Assembly (NCBI GenBank): GCA_965246925.1
Contig: OZ251994.1
Coordinates: 1,240,001 to 1,304,000 of the forward strand
DNA: 64,000 bases
Direction: 5' to 3'
From: JANPPS01 sp965246925
GTDB taxonomy: Bacteria > Pseudomonadota > Alphaproteobacteria > Acetobacterales > Acetobacteraceae
Under the pieces are notes generated by a model. The model saw only the letters and a program-made list of their open reading frames with translations. It ran no database searches and was not told the DNA's origin. Of this stretch, positions 55,406 through 63,635 are shown piece after piece (position 1 is the stretch's first letter; every line of letters begins with the position of its first letter). Both the position numbers and the translations under genes were made by a program.

Positions 55406-56673
55406 TATGCCCTCTGCATCAAGGTTGCCTGCAGAACGGGCGTCTGCAGAATGGGCGCCTGCTGGACGGGCCGCTTCGCCTCGGCCGGCTCAGGCCGCCG
55501 GATCAAGGAATGCAGCGCGATATGCAGCAGCATCGCCCGGTCAGCGAAGGCATGCAGGCCATAACCCTCGCGCACCGGGCGGACCACGCCGGAGTCGAGT
55601 ATCCGCGCCCAGCGTTCCGCCTTGATGTGTGTCTGCCCCACGGTCACGCCATCCCTGAAAGACGGCATGACGGCGAAGCGGCCCCAGGCGTCCTGGGGCG
55701 CCCGGGCCAGAGCCTCCAGCGTGGCGACCATCTCGGCGTCGGTTCCGCCGGTGGTCAGTTCGCCGAACAACGAGCGCAGCCGCGGTGGCGCCTCCGCCAT
55801 CGAGCGCTGCACCAGCTCGGCCAAATCGGCGGAGGTCACGTTGCGGTCGCCCCGCTGCCGCGCCGCCTGGATGAGGCGCAGCCCCAGCAGCTGCGCCGCA
55901 TACGGGCTTCCTTGCGCCAGCGCCGCCACCTGCGCGGCCATGCCCGGTGGCAGCCGGAACCCGGCCTGCTGCGCCCCGGTCTCGATGATCGACATCACGT
56001 TGGCGTCCGTCAGCAACGCCAGCTGCACCGCCACCAAGTTGCGCTGGATGGAGGGGTGCTGGCCCAGGATTTGGTCCAGGTTTTCCGAAACCCCCACCAC
56101 CATGAACGAAAGCGGGACCGATTGATCCGAAAGCTGCTTGATGGTGTCCGCCAGCCGCGTGCGCGTGCCAGTATCCTCGACACGGTCGAACTCGTCCACG
56201 ATGCAGACCAACGCCCGGCAGGTGAGGCGGCTCATGATATTCAGCACGTCGCGCGGACGCAGCTCGCCCGCTGGCAGCACCGCCTCGCATCCGATCTCAC
56301 CGGGGCTGTTGGCGGCCACCGCCAGCAGGGACCGGGGCAGGTCCCGCATCAGGCCCCGGATGATCGTTTCGAAGGTGCTCCCGGCGTCGCAGCTGTGCCG
56401 GGCCACGATCACGCCGGCCTGCCGCAGCGTCTCGATCACGAGATTGGCGAGTGACGTCTTACCCCGGCCGCGATCGGTGTAGAGCACGACATGCGCCCGC
56501 TCTTCACGTAGTGCCTGCATGATGCGCAACGCCTCCGCGTCACGACCCACGACCTGCTTACGCCCAGCCTTGGGCTGCGTCGGGGTGAACGCCTCGCCAG
56601 GTGGCAGCAGGAACGGCTCGACCCGGACCGGGGCCGCGTTTGCGGTAGCTTTATTGCGCCTGAATAGCCTCAT
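55405..56673 (-). CDS. AAA ATPase of the exopolysaccharide operon
   Basis: A 422-residue P-loop protein. Walker A is TDRGRGKTS with Lys72, Walker B is CIVDEFDRV (about 160-168), and a sensor-like VVGVSENLDQIL follows, then a winged-helix-like C-terminal half. The layout resembles ExeA/Orc-type AAA+ ATPases. The last 20 residues repeat the pattern Q-x-P-hydrophobic-L-Q (QAPILQTPVLQ). It has no membrane segment. The stop shares one base with the Wzc-like start, so it is co-translated with a Wzc that lacks its own P-loop. Function in export is inferred from context only. Confidence 0.8.
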   Translation of the reverse strand: MRLFRRNKATANAAPVRVEPFLLPPGEAFTPTQPKAGRKQVVGRDAEALRIMQALREERAHVVLYTDRGRGKTSLANLVIETLRQAGVIVARHSCDAGSTFETIIRGLMRDLPRSLLAVAANSPGEIGCEAVLPAGELRPRDVLNIMSRLTCRALVCIVDEFDRVEDTGTRTRLADTIKQLSDQSVPLSFMVVGVSENLDQILGQHPSIQRNLVAVQLALLTDANVMSIIETGAQQAGFRLPPGMAAQVAALAQGSPYAAQLLGLRLIQAARQRGDRNVTSADLAELVQRSMAEAPPRLRSLFGELTTGGTDAEMVATLEALARAPQDAWGRFAVMPSFRDGVTVGQTHIKAERWARILDSGVVRPVREGYGLHAFADRAMLLHIALHSLIRRPEPAEAKRPVQQAPILQTPVLQATLMQRA

Positions 56674-58142
56674 ACCGCCCCTCGCCGCTGCATGACCGCT
56701 GGAATGGTCTTGGCCAGGATGGCGATGTCATGCCACAGCGTCCAGTTCTTCACATACCAGCTATCTAATTGGACGCGCTGGCGGTAGGTCGTGTCGCTGC
56801 GCCCGCTTACCTGCCATAGGCCGGTGAGGCCCGGGCGGGTCTCGTAATAAAAGGCGATGTCCTCGCCATAATGACGCTTCTCGCTCTCCACGATGGGGCG
56901 GGGGCCCACCAGGCTCATCTGCAGGCGCAGCACGTTCAGCAGTTGCGGCAGTTCATCGAGGCTCGTCTTACGCAGCCACTCGCCGATCGGCGTGATGCGC
57001 GGATCGTGGCGAAGCTTCTGCGTGGCCGCCCACTCTACCGCCGCCGCCTGATCGTGGCGGAGCAGATCATCAAGGATTTCTGCGCTATCGACCCGCATGG
57101 AGCGGAATTTCAAGCACGGGAACACGCGACCGCCGCTGCCGACCCGGGGGTGAGCGAAGAACACCGGGCCGCCGTCCTGCCGGATTTTCCACGCAATCAA
57201 CAGGAAGACCGGTGCGGTGAATAACACCAAGGCGGCGGCGCCTGCCAAATCCAGCGCAATCTTGGCCGCCCGCGCCAGCGGCTGCGAGATATTATTCCGG
57301 TATGACAGCAGCACGAGATCGTGCCGGAAAAAATAGGTCTGCTCGAAGCCCGACACCGGCAAGCCCTCGGTATGCGGCATGACCGCAAAGGGCACACGCT
57401 CCCGAACCAACGCCTCGTTGCGCGCGCGGTCCAGGGTCTGGTCGCGCTCCGGCGCCAAGATCAGCAGATCCGCGCGGGATTGCTGTAGCAGCCGTGTCCA
57501 CGGACGATCCATGCGGGTGCTGACGTCACCGGGACGGACGGTGCGGATGACCGAGTAGCCAAGGTGCTGTTCGGACTCCAAGGCCTCGGCCGCGGTTCGG
57601 GCTGCCTCGCCATCGCTCACGATGACCGTCCGGATTTGCCATAGCCCTACCTTGGCCAGACCAATCCGCGTCGCGAACCGGAACAGTGCCGAGACAGCCG
57701 GGAACATGATCCAGGTGCCGAGGACCACCATCCGGGACGCATCGGTCTTGAAGGCGAACTCGACGAAGCTGTTGCACAACAGGGAAAGCGCGGACGCGGA
57801 CAGCACCTGCTGCAGCTCGAGCCAGAACGGCAGGCGGCGCGTGTAGTGGCCACGGGCGAAGAACACCAGCAACAGCCCGCTCAGGATAAAGGCCGACGTG
57901 AGCCAGGCCTGAGTGCCATGGGTGGAGTCCAGCACGGCCGAAACCTCCCCGGTGGCCATCCTGATCATGCCGAGGCTGATTGCAAAACTCGCCACGTCGG
58001 CGCCGATCAATGCTAGCGCACAGGCCTGCCGTTTAAGATCGGCCCGCGGCACCAGAGGCTCGGACCAGCCGACCAGCCCGCGCATATCCCGCGCGATTTC
58101 GACTGCGCTCCGTCCGGCGATGAGATTGAGTCGTTGTGACAT
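56670..58142 (-). CDS. Undecaprenyl-phosphate sugar phosphotransferase (priming enzyme)
   Basis: A 490-residue polyprenyl glycosylphosphotransferase. Four N-terminal helices, a Rossmann-like CoA-binding-fold segment (WQIRTVIVSDGEAARTAAEALE), a fifth helix (KIALDLAGAAALVLFTAPVFLLIAW) and the bacterial sugar transferase domain with GPVFFAHPRVGSGGRVFPCLKFRSM, LRKTSLDELPQLLNVL and VGPRPIVESE. It transfers hexose-1-phosphate to undecaprenyl phosphate to start the repeat unit. The ATPase gene overlaps its stop by 4 bp. It is the first gene of the minus-strand export operon. Confidence 0.95.
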   Translation of the reverse strand: MSQRLNLIAGRSAVEIARDMRGLVGWSEPLVPRADLKRQACALALIGADVASFAISLGMIRMATGEVSAVLDSTHGTQAWLTSAFILSGLLLVFFARGHYTRRLPFWLELQQVLSASALSLLCNSFVEFAFKTDASRMVVLGTWIMFPAVSALFRFATRIGLAKVGLWQIRTVIVSDGEAARTAAEALESEQHLGYSVIRTVRPGDVSTRMDRPWTRLLQQSRADLLILAPERDQTLDRARNEALVRERVPFAVMPHTEGLPVSGFEQTYFFRHDLVLLSYRNNISQPLARAAKIALDLAGAAALVLFTAPVFLLIAWKIRQDGGPVFFAHPRVGSGGRVFPCLKFRSMRVDSAEILDDLLRHDQAAAVEWAATQKLRHDPRITPIGEWLRKTSLDELPQLLNVLRLQMSLVGPRPIVESEKRHYGEDIAFYYETRPGLTGLWQVSGRSDTTYRQRVQLDSWYVKNWTLWHDIAILAKTIPAVMQRRGAV

Positions 58143-58471
58143 ACGGCTTACCTGACGTTAGATGCGGACCGGAGCCCACATTGCGTGGCCGCCATTTTTG
58201 GCCAGCCACAAACAAAACGTTTCCACCCAGGTCAGTCTGTCCCCTTGGTCTTACGACTCTCGGCGGTAGCAGGCCAACAAAAGATTGCGTTACGACGTGA
58301 ATTCTCGCGTGTAGCGATGTCAGTCAGTGGTGATTCCGTGCTGCTTTATGATCGTTTGATGAAATACGCCCTGATAGTTCTGCCTCGTGATCATGCAGCG
58401 GTGAGCAGGCAGAACACAGGCGAAGCGTATTAGTTTTCGGCCTTTGTCCGTCTTACGAGCCTCGTCCACCT
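58143..58471. other. Gene-free region upstream of the polysaccharide operon
   Basis: About 330 bp between the priming transferase start (minus) and the end of the next minus-strand gene. It holds a short inverted repeat GTGGCCGCCATTTTTGGCCA-GCCAC around 58182-58206 that could be part of the promoter or the end of the preceding transcript. No coding sequence is supported. Confidence 0.5.
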
Positions 58472-59398
58472 TCATGCCGCGTCCCGCAGCGGACGCCAGC
58501 GCGCGGCGAACCATAGCCAGATCAGACCGCGCCACAAGTAAGGCTTGACCCGCTCGAGCGCCGCCTTGGCCGGGCCGCCATCGACCCGTAAGGGATGCCA
58601 GGCCGGGACGCCACCGGGCTTAACCGGATGCCATAGCGTGTTGTGCCGCGGTAGCACGCGCTGCACCGGGCGGAATACGAACGAGCCGGGCGAATGCGAG
58701 TAATTGTCTCCCCGGGCAAAATAGAACCGGTCCCGGTTTTCCGGACGCACGAACGGCCCGCGTCCTCCGAAATCCTCGATGCCGAGCCCGGCCTGCGCCG
58801 CCACCGTCGGCACGTTGATCTCGTAGTGTCCGCCCAACCCGGCGCGGTAGGCGCCGTCCAGCAGCGCCATCGCCTCCGGGCTCACCCGGCATGCCGGCAA
58901 GAAACCCTTGATGATACGCTGGCGCACCCAGGGCATCCCCGGCGGCACGGTCTGACGCGGATATGGCGGGTTGTTCTCCTTGTGCGGCACTGTATCGAGC
59001 GGCAGCATCGTCGCACCCAGCACCGCGGCGGAACTCGCCCGGAAGTGCTCGAAGAAGACGCGCCAGACGCCTTCCCAATGCACGTCGTACTCCAGAAACC
59101 AGAACTGGGCGTAGTCCGGATTTCGCCGCCGGAATTCGAGGAACACGAGGTCGAGGTTTCCAGCCATGTCCCAGTCCCGCTCCTGGCATTTCTCGGGATA
59201 GGGCAAGCGGAACAGATCGGCCTTGCCGATCGCCTCGCCGGGCACGCCGGCCAGGTCCGGTTCCGGATCGTCGGTGCTCAGGATGAAGCGCACGTCGTGA
59301 TCGGACGGCGCCTCACGCTGCAGCCGCTCGAAGGATCGGCGGACGGCGTCGTTCAGCACGTGGCTCACCATGGCCACGCTGACCCGCGGCCCACTCAC
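58472..59398 (-). CDS. Uncharacterised glycosyltransferase-like protein
   Basis: A 308-residue protein that I do not recognise by family. The start VSVAMVSHVLNDAVRRSFERLQREAP and a central FWFLEYDVHWEGVWRVFFEHF, with an EYD in the place of a DxD metal motif, suggest a GT-A-like nucleotide-sugar fold. The C-terminus has a hydrophobic segment LWRGLIWLWFAARW. No signal peptide. It overlaps the GH99-like gene stop by 4 bp, so both are co-expressed. Confidence 0.6.
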   Translation of the reverse strand: MSGPRVSVAMVSHVLNDAVRRSFERLQREAPSDHDVRFILSTDDPEPDLAGVPGEAIGKADLFRLPYPEKCQERDWDMAGNLDLVFLEFRRRNPDYAQFWFLEYDVHWEGVWRVFFEHFRASSAAVLGATMLPLDTVPHKENNPPYPRQTVPPGMPWVRQRIIKGFLPACRVSPEAMALLDGAYRAGLGGHYEINVPTVAAQAGLGIEDFGGRGPFVRPENRDRFYFARGDNYSHSPGSFVFRPVQRVLPRHNTLWHPVKPGGVPAWHPLRVDGGPAKAALERVKPYLWRGLIWLWFAARWRPLRDAA

Positions 59399-60588
59399 CT
59401 TGCCGCGTCCACCGGCAGCATGATCCGCCTGATTTCGTCGAGCAGCGCCGGGCCCTGGGCTGCGTCGGGCTCGACGATATTACCCTCCGCCCACTCGTTC
59501 CAGGCCTTCAGGAACACGATGGCCTGCTGCGGCGGGCGGCCGCGCACCCGGTCCACGGCCTTTTGTAGGTACTGACCAAACAGCTCCGGCGTCGCGCCTT
59601 CGAACACCACGCCCCGCGGGCCGGAGCGGGGCGTGTTGTCCCAGCCCGGCAGGACGCAGGGCAGGTGCCGGGGGTCATCCGGCATGTCGTGCATGGCGCA
59701 GCGCATCACGTCAGCAAACGGGTAACGGGCCGGCAATGCCAGCCGGCCCGCGGTGGCGCGGGCAAAACCGGGGCCGAAGTTACGGGTCCGGAGCCGCCGG
59801 CTGATGCGGCCCCAGGCGCGCGACTGACGATCCTCGAGATACTCCTGCGGCACCAAGGGCGTGACCGCGTCGAATGGCTCCAGCAGCGGCGTGCCGTACC
59901 GCGCCACCCCCGCCTGATAGCGGTTGGTGATGGCGACGAAATACAGGCCCGGCAGCCCTGCTTCCTCAGCCAGCTTTCGCCAATGCGCAATAAATCCGGG
60001 CGCATCCGGCAGGTCATGCGGCGCGAAGATGACGAAGATCGGCTTGCCATCCACCCGCATATAACGGGGGTCCCGAAACGCGCGCAACGCCCAGGCGAAG
60101 TGCGCCGCCTCATCGTCCCGGCCGGGATAGACCTGCTCCATCAACACGGATTTGGGCGCCCCGTGCCAAATTCCGGTCCAGGATTGGTTCGCCCAGGCCA
60201 GGCAGAACGGAAAATCTGGATCGCCGCTCTGCAATACCTCCTCGAACGGACGCTCCAGGATGCGGCGGCCATTGCCGAACCAGTAATGCCAGTAGCAGAA
60301 CCCCTCGATCCCCGCCGCCCGGGCCAAGTCCGCCTGATGCCGCCGCGTCTCCGGCACCCGCAGGTCATAGAAGCCGAGCGCGCCGGGCAGCAGGGGTTGC
60401 TGGTGGCCGTGATAGAGCGGGCGCGCCTTGGCGACGTTGGTCCACTCGGTAAAGCCCGGTCCCCACCATGCATCGTTCTCCGGCACTGGATGAAACTGCG
60501 GCAGGTAGAAAGCGATGAGCCGGGCCAGCGGCACAGCCTGGGTAGCCTGCGGCATCGTCATCGGCGAGAGCGGACTGTTTTGGTCCAT
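59395..60588 (-). CDS. WbsX/GH99-like glycan protein
   Basis: A 397-residue protein of the WbsX family, related to glycoside hydrolase family 99. Diagnostic segments: RLIAFYLPQFHPVPENDAWW, GFTEWTNVAKARPLYHGHQQP, GFCYWHYWFGNGRRILERPF and FLKAWNEWAEGNIVEPD. ATG at 60588 is used; the ribosome site is weak and 60561 is an alternative. WbsX proteins are encoded in O-antigen and capsule loci and are thought to act on glycans, but the reaction is not settled. Its promoter region carries paired inverted sites. Confidence 0.88.
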   Translation of the reverse strand: MDQNSPLSPMTMPQATQAVPLARLIAFYLPQFHPVPENDAWWGPGFTEWTNVAKARPLYHGHQQPLLPGALGFYDLRVPETRRHQADLARAAGIEGFCYWHYWFGNGRRILERPFEEVLQSGDPDFPFCLAWANQSWTGIWHGAPKSVLMEQVYPGRDDEAAHFAWALRAFRDPRYMRVDGKPIFVIFAPHDLPDAPGFIAHWRKLAEEAGLPGLYFVAITNRYQAGVARYGTPLLEPFDAVTPLVPQEYLEDRQSRAWGRISRRLRTRNFGPGFARATAGRLALPARYPFADVMRCAMHDMPDDPRHLPCVLPGWDNTPRSGPRGVVFEGATPELFGQYLQKAVDRVRGRPPQQAIVFLKAWNEWAEGNIVEPDAAQGPALLDEIRRIMLPVDAAR

Positions 60589-60630
60589 AATGAAACCGGA
60601 ATTCTGTGGGGTTAGGCCTGCACGCCACTT

Positions 60631-60769
60631 TGTGTGCAGTGCAGCATAACCCCAGTCTGGGTGGCGCGCCCGAACTAAGCCAGCATCCTCACGCTTAGTT
60701 GAGAGTCGCTTATCGGTTCGATCACGATCCTGCGTGCACTTACCGTTTTCGTTTGCTGCATTGCACACA
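60631..60769. promoter_or_regulatory. Divergent promoter region bounded by 16-bp inverted repeats
   Basis: TGTGTGCAGTGCAGCA (60631-60646) and TGCTGCATTGCACACA (60754-60769) are reverse complements at 15 of 16 positions, 107 bp apart, one near each divergent gene start. Each contains a TGCA-N-TGCA half-palindrome. They look like paired operators for one regulator, or ends of a tiny mobile element. Confidence 0.6.
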
Positions 60770-60796
60770 TAGGGCTACGCGTCGCGTTCCCGGAGT

Positions 60797-61696
60797 ATGC
60801 CGATGTCCAAGTCTGGTTTGGCGAACACGCCATCCGCCCTCGTGGTCGGGATAGCGACCCGAGGCCGGCCCGAAATCTTGCGTGAGACGCTGGTGCAGGT
60901 ATTGGCCCAGACCGTTTCGCCCAGCCGCATCCTGGTCTGTCACACGGGTCCTGGCGACATTGCCGGGCTGGACTTCCCTGCTGTCGAGTTCTTCATTGCA
61001 CCCTCCGGCCTGCCCCGTCAGCGGAATGCCATCCTGGATCGCTTGCCGGACACGGATGCAGTGCTGTTCATCGACGACGACTTCCTGATGGCGCCACGCT
61101 ACATCGAGGCGACGCTGGCGGCTCTACAGGCTAGCCCGGACCTCGTGCTGACCACGGGCGACCTGCTGGCGGACGGCATCAAGGGACCGGGCATCACCCC
61201 TGGGGAGGCGCGGGACATGATCCAGGCCGACCCGGCTGCGGAGCGCACCGGCGTGCATCCGGCCGAGCACGGCTATGGCTGCAACATGGCCATCCGGCTC
61301 GACATAGCCCGCCAGCACGGCCTCCGCTTCGACGAGCGCCTTCCGCTCTATGCCTGGTCGGAAGATATGGATTTCAGCTACCGGCTCGGACGGTTTGGGC
61401 ACGTCGCCAAGCTCGAAGGCGCACGCGGCGTGCACCTTGGCACCAAGGGCGGGCGCACGTCCGGCCACCGGCTGGGCTACTCGCAGGTCGCAAACCCGAT
61501 CTACCTCTGCCAGAAGGGCAGCTATACGCTGCGCCGGGCCGCAGGCAGCGTGGGCCGCAACCTGGCCGCCAATCTGGTACGCGCTGCATGGCCAGAGCCC
61601 TGGATCGACCGCCGTGGCCGCCTACTGGGCAATGTCCGCGCCATGGGGGACATCGTGCGCGGACGCCTCGCACCGGAACGGATACTAGAACTGTGA
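60797..61696 (+). CDS. Glycosyltransferase family 2
   Basis: A 299-residue GT-A enzyme. ALVVGIATRGRPEILRETLVQVLAQT opens the nucleotide-binding domain, VLFIDDDFLMAP is the DxD metal site, and YAWSEDMDFSYRLGRFG is the catalytic ED segment. No membrane helix. The start MPMSKSG at 60797 has an alternative ATG 6 bp later. Its stop overlaps the next GT gene (GTGA). Confidence 0.92.
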   Translation: MPMSKSGLANTPSALVVGIATRGRPEILRETLVQVLAQTVSPSRILVCHTGPGDIAGLDFPAVEFFIAPSGLPRQRNAILDRLPDTDAVLFIDDDFLMAPRYIEATLAALQASPDLVLTTGDLLADGIKGPGITPGEARDMIQADPAAERTGVHPAEHGYGCNMAIRLDIARQHGLRFDERLPLYAWSEDMDFSYRLGRFGHVAKLEGARGVHLGTKGGRTSGHRLGYSQVANPIYLCQKGSYTLRRAAGSVGRNLAANLVRAAWPEPWIDRRGRLLGNVRAMGDIVRGRLAPERILEL

Positions 61697-62697
61697 CGGC
61701 GCTCCGGGTCACGGTTGCGATCCCCGTCTATAATAGTGCCACGACACTGGAGCGCGCGGTGCGCTCGGCCATGCGCCAGACGCTGCCAGACATCGAGATC
61801 CTGATCGCCGACGACGCCTCGACCGACGCAAGTGCGGCCATAGCCGCGCGCCTCGCTGATGAGGACCCGCGCATCACCCTGCTGCAGATGCCGGTAAACG
61901 GCGGTAAGCCGCGGGCCATGAACCGCATGGTGGCGGCGGCCAACGGCGAGTGGGTTGCGGTGCTGGACGCCGATGACGCCTTCCGCGAAGACCGGCTGGA
62001 GCACCTGCTGAACGCAGCCGCCGGGCACGCCGTCAATATGGTAGCCGACAATATCCTTTATGTGGACGGCGGGGCGGATCAGGTCGTGCAGACCGCCTTT
62101 CCGCCGGGCAGCCCGGCCCGCAGCGTCACGCGGTATGACCTGGCCGCCCATTCGGACAGCTTCGCCACGTTCGATTTCGGCATCCTGAAGCCCGTCATGC
62201 GGCGCAAGTTTCTGCAGGACAACAAGATCAGGTATTATGAGGACACGAGGCTGTCCGAGGATTTCTACTACCTCATGCACTTTTTCGCCGCCGGCGGCAC
62301 GGGCTTGCTGGTCAGTGAGCCGCTTTATTACTGGACGATGCCGTTCGGCGCGATCTCCCGCCAGTGGACGCAGACCGGTGCGGGCGCGTGGCGCTACGAT
62401 TACCGCCAAGCCCTCCGCGCCAACGAGCATTTCATCACTGAGATGAAGAAGCAGGGGCAGGCCGACATGGTGCGCATGCTGGAGGGACGATCCCGCCAGT
62501 ACCGCGCCATGATCCCCTACCTCGACGCCCAGCGCCTCGCGGCCGAGGGCGGAAAGCTGCAGGCGGCCGTGATGATCGCGCGCCATCCCGAGACCTACCG
62601 TCTGCTGGCGGGCCGGATCGTGGGCCGCATCCGCCGCAGCCTCCGCGCCCGTCCGGCGGTGGGCAGCCTGCCGATCCACCCGAGCCTGTCCCGCTAG
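61693..62697 (+). CDS. Glycosyltransferase family 2
   Basis: A 334-residue GT-A enzyme starting with GTG at 61693 (VTALRVTVAIPVYNSATTLERAV). DDASTDAS binds the nucleotide, VLDADDAF is the DxD-type metal site, and EDFYYLMHFF is the probable base region. The 120-residue C-terminal extension is helical (RQWTQTGAGAWRYDYRQALRANE). Translationally coupled to the previous GT; its acceptor is unknown. Confidence 0.93.
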   Translation: MTALRVTVAIPVYNSATTLERAVRSAMRQTLPDIEILIADDASTDASAAIAARLADEDPRITLLQMPVNGGKPRAMNRMVAAANGEWVAVLDADDAFREDRLEHLLNAAAGHAVNMVADNILYVDGGADQVVQTAFPPGSPARSVTRYDLAAHSDSFATFDFGILKPVMRRKFLQDNKIRYYEDTRLSEDFYYLMHFFAAGGTGLLVSEPLYYWTMPFGAISRQWTQTGAGAWRYDYRQALRANEHFITEMKKQGQADMVRMLEGRSRQYRAMIPYLDAQRLAAEGGKLQAAVMIARHPETYRLLAGRIVGRIRRSLRARPAVGSLPIHPSLSR

Positions 62698-62705
62698 GCG
62701 CGCCC

Positions 62706-63635
62706 ATGGATGGCATGAACAACTTCCGCCACCCGCGCGTGCTGATCGTAAGCGCGTCCGATTCGCGCTTCATGCCGTTCCTGCGCGGCATGATCACATC
62801 GCTCGCGGACGCGCTGGTGCTGACCCCGGCGCATCTTGCCTGTTTCGACCTGGGGCTCAGTCCGCAGGACCTGGACTGGCTCGGCTTGAACGGCATCCGC
62901 ACCGCCACGCCCCGTCCGCATCTTGGCGTGGCCGAGACGCACGGGCCCGGCCTGCTCTCGTTCCTCGCCCGCCCATTCTTGCCCGAGTATTTCCCTGGCT
63001 ACGACGTGTATGTCTGGATCGATTCCGACGTCTGGCTGCAGTATCCGGGCGTGCTGGGCCAGTATGTGAACGGCGCGCTGGCTACCGGCATGGCGGTCAC
63101 GCATGAGCGGGAGCGGGGCTACCGGTTCCAGGCCTGGCTGTTCGCCTGGACGGCCAAGCACATGCTCCTCGGATACGGGCCCACCACAGCCGCACACTTG
63201 CTGACCCGGCGGCACGTGAACGCCGGATGCTTCGCCATATCGGCCGGCGCGCCGCATTGGCAGGCCTGGGCGGACCGCTACGCCGCCGCGCTGGCGCGAA
63301 CGGGCGCCCTTGTGCCGCACGACCAGTTCGCGCTCAATCACGCTTTGCGCGGCAGTATCCTGGGCGGCGCCGACGTGCCCGAAACCACCCTCCTAGATCC
63401 CGGTTGCAACTGGATCTGCGACCGCGGCGTGCCGATGTGGAACGACGATGCCGAAGCGTTCTGCAAGCCCTACGCTCCCTACGCCCCCATCGGCGCCCTC
63501 CACCTCGCCGGGCCCGCCAAGCGCACCGCCTATGATGTCAGACGGACCGGCGGCGGCCAGTTCCGAACCTACATCACGCAGGGCGCCAGCCCCGCCCACC
63601 CCGCGCTGCAACCACCCTTACTGGAAATGGCTTGA
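62706..63635 (+). CDS. Glycosyltransferase-like protein (GT-A, DxD)
   Basis: A 309-residue protein. RVLIVSASDSRFMPFLRGMITSL opens a GT8-like nucleotide-sugar fold, and YDVYVWIDSDVWLQYP carries an Asp-Ser-Asp metal motif. RRHVNAGCFAISAGAPHW and PHDQFALNHAL resemble the acceptor and base regions of GT8-like enzymes. ATG at 62706 is 8 bp after the GT2 stop; a second ATG 12 bp later is possible. The next gene starts within its stop (TGATG). Confidence 0.75.
   Translation: MDGMNNFRHPRVLIVSASDSRFMPFLRGMITSLADALVLTPAHLACFDLGLSPQDLDWLGLNGIRTATPRPHLGVAETHGPGLLSFLARPFLPEYFPGYDVYVWIDSDVWLQYPGVLGQYVNGALATGMAVTHERERGYRFQAWLFAWTAKHMLLGYGPTTAAHLLTRRHVNAGCFAISAGAPHWQAWADRYAAALARTGALVPHDQFALNHALRGSILGGADVPETTLLDPGCNWICDRGVPMWNDDAEAFCKPYAPYAPIGALHLAGPAKRTAYDVRRTGGGQFRTYITQGASPAHPALQPPLLEMA

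Noticed and set aside
58185..58433. An 82-codon open frame upstream of the priming transferase
   Set aside because: No plausible ribosome site, composition unlike the neighbours, and it covers the likely promoter region.
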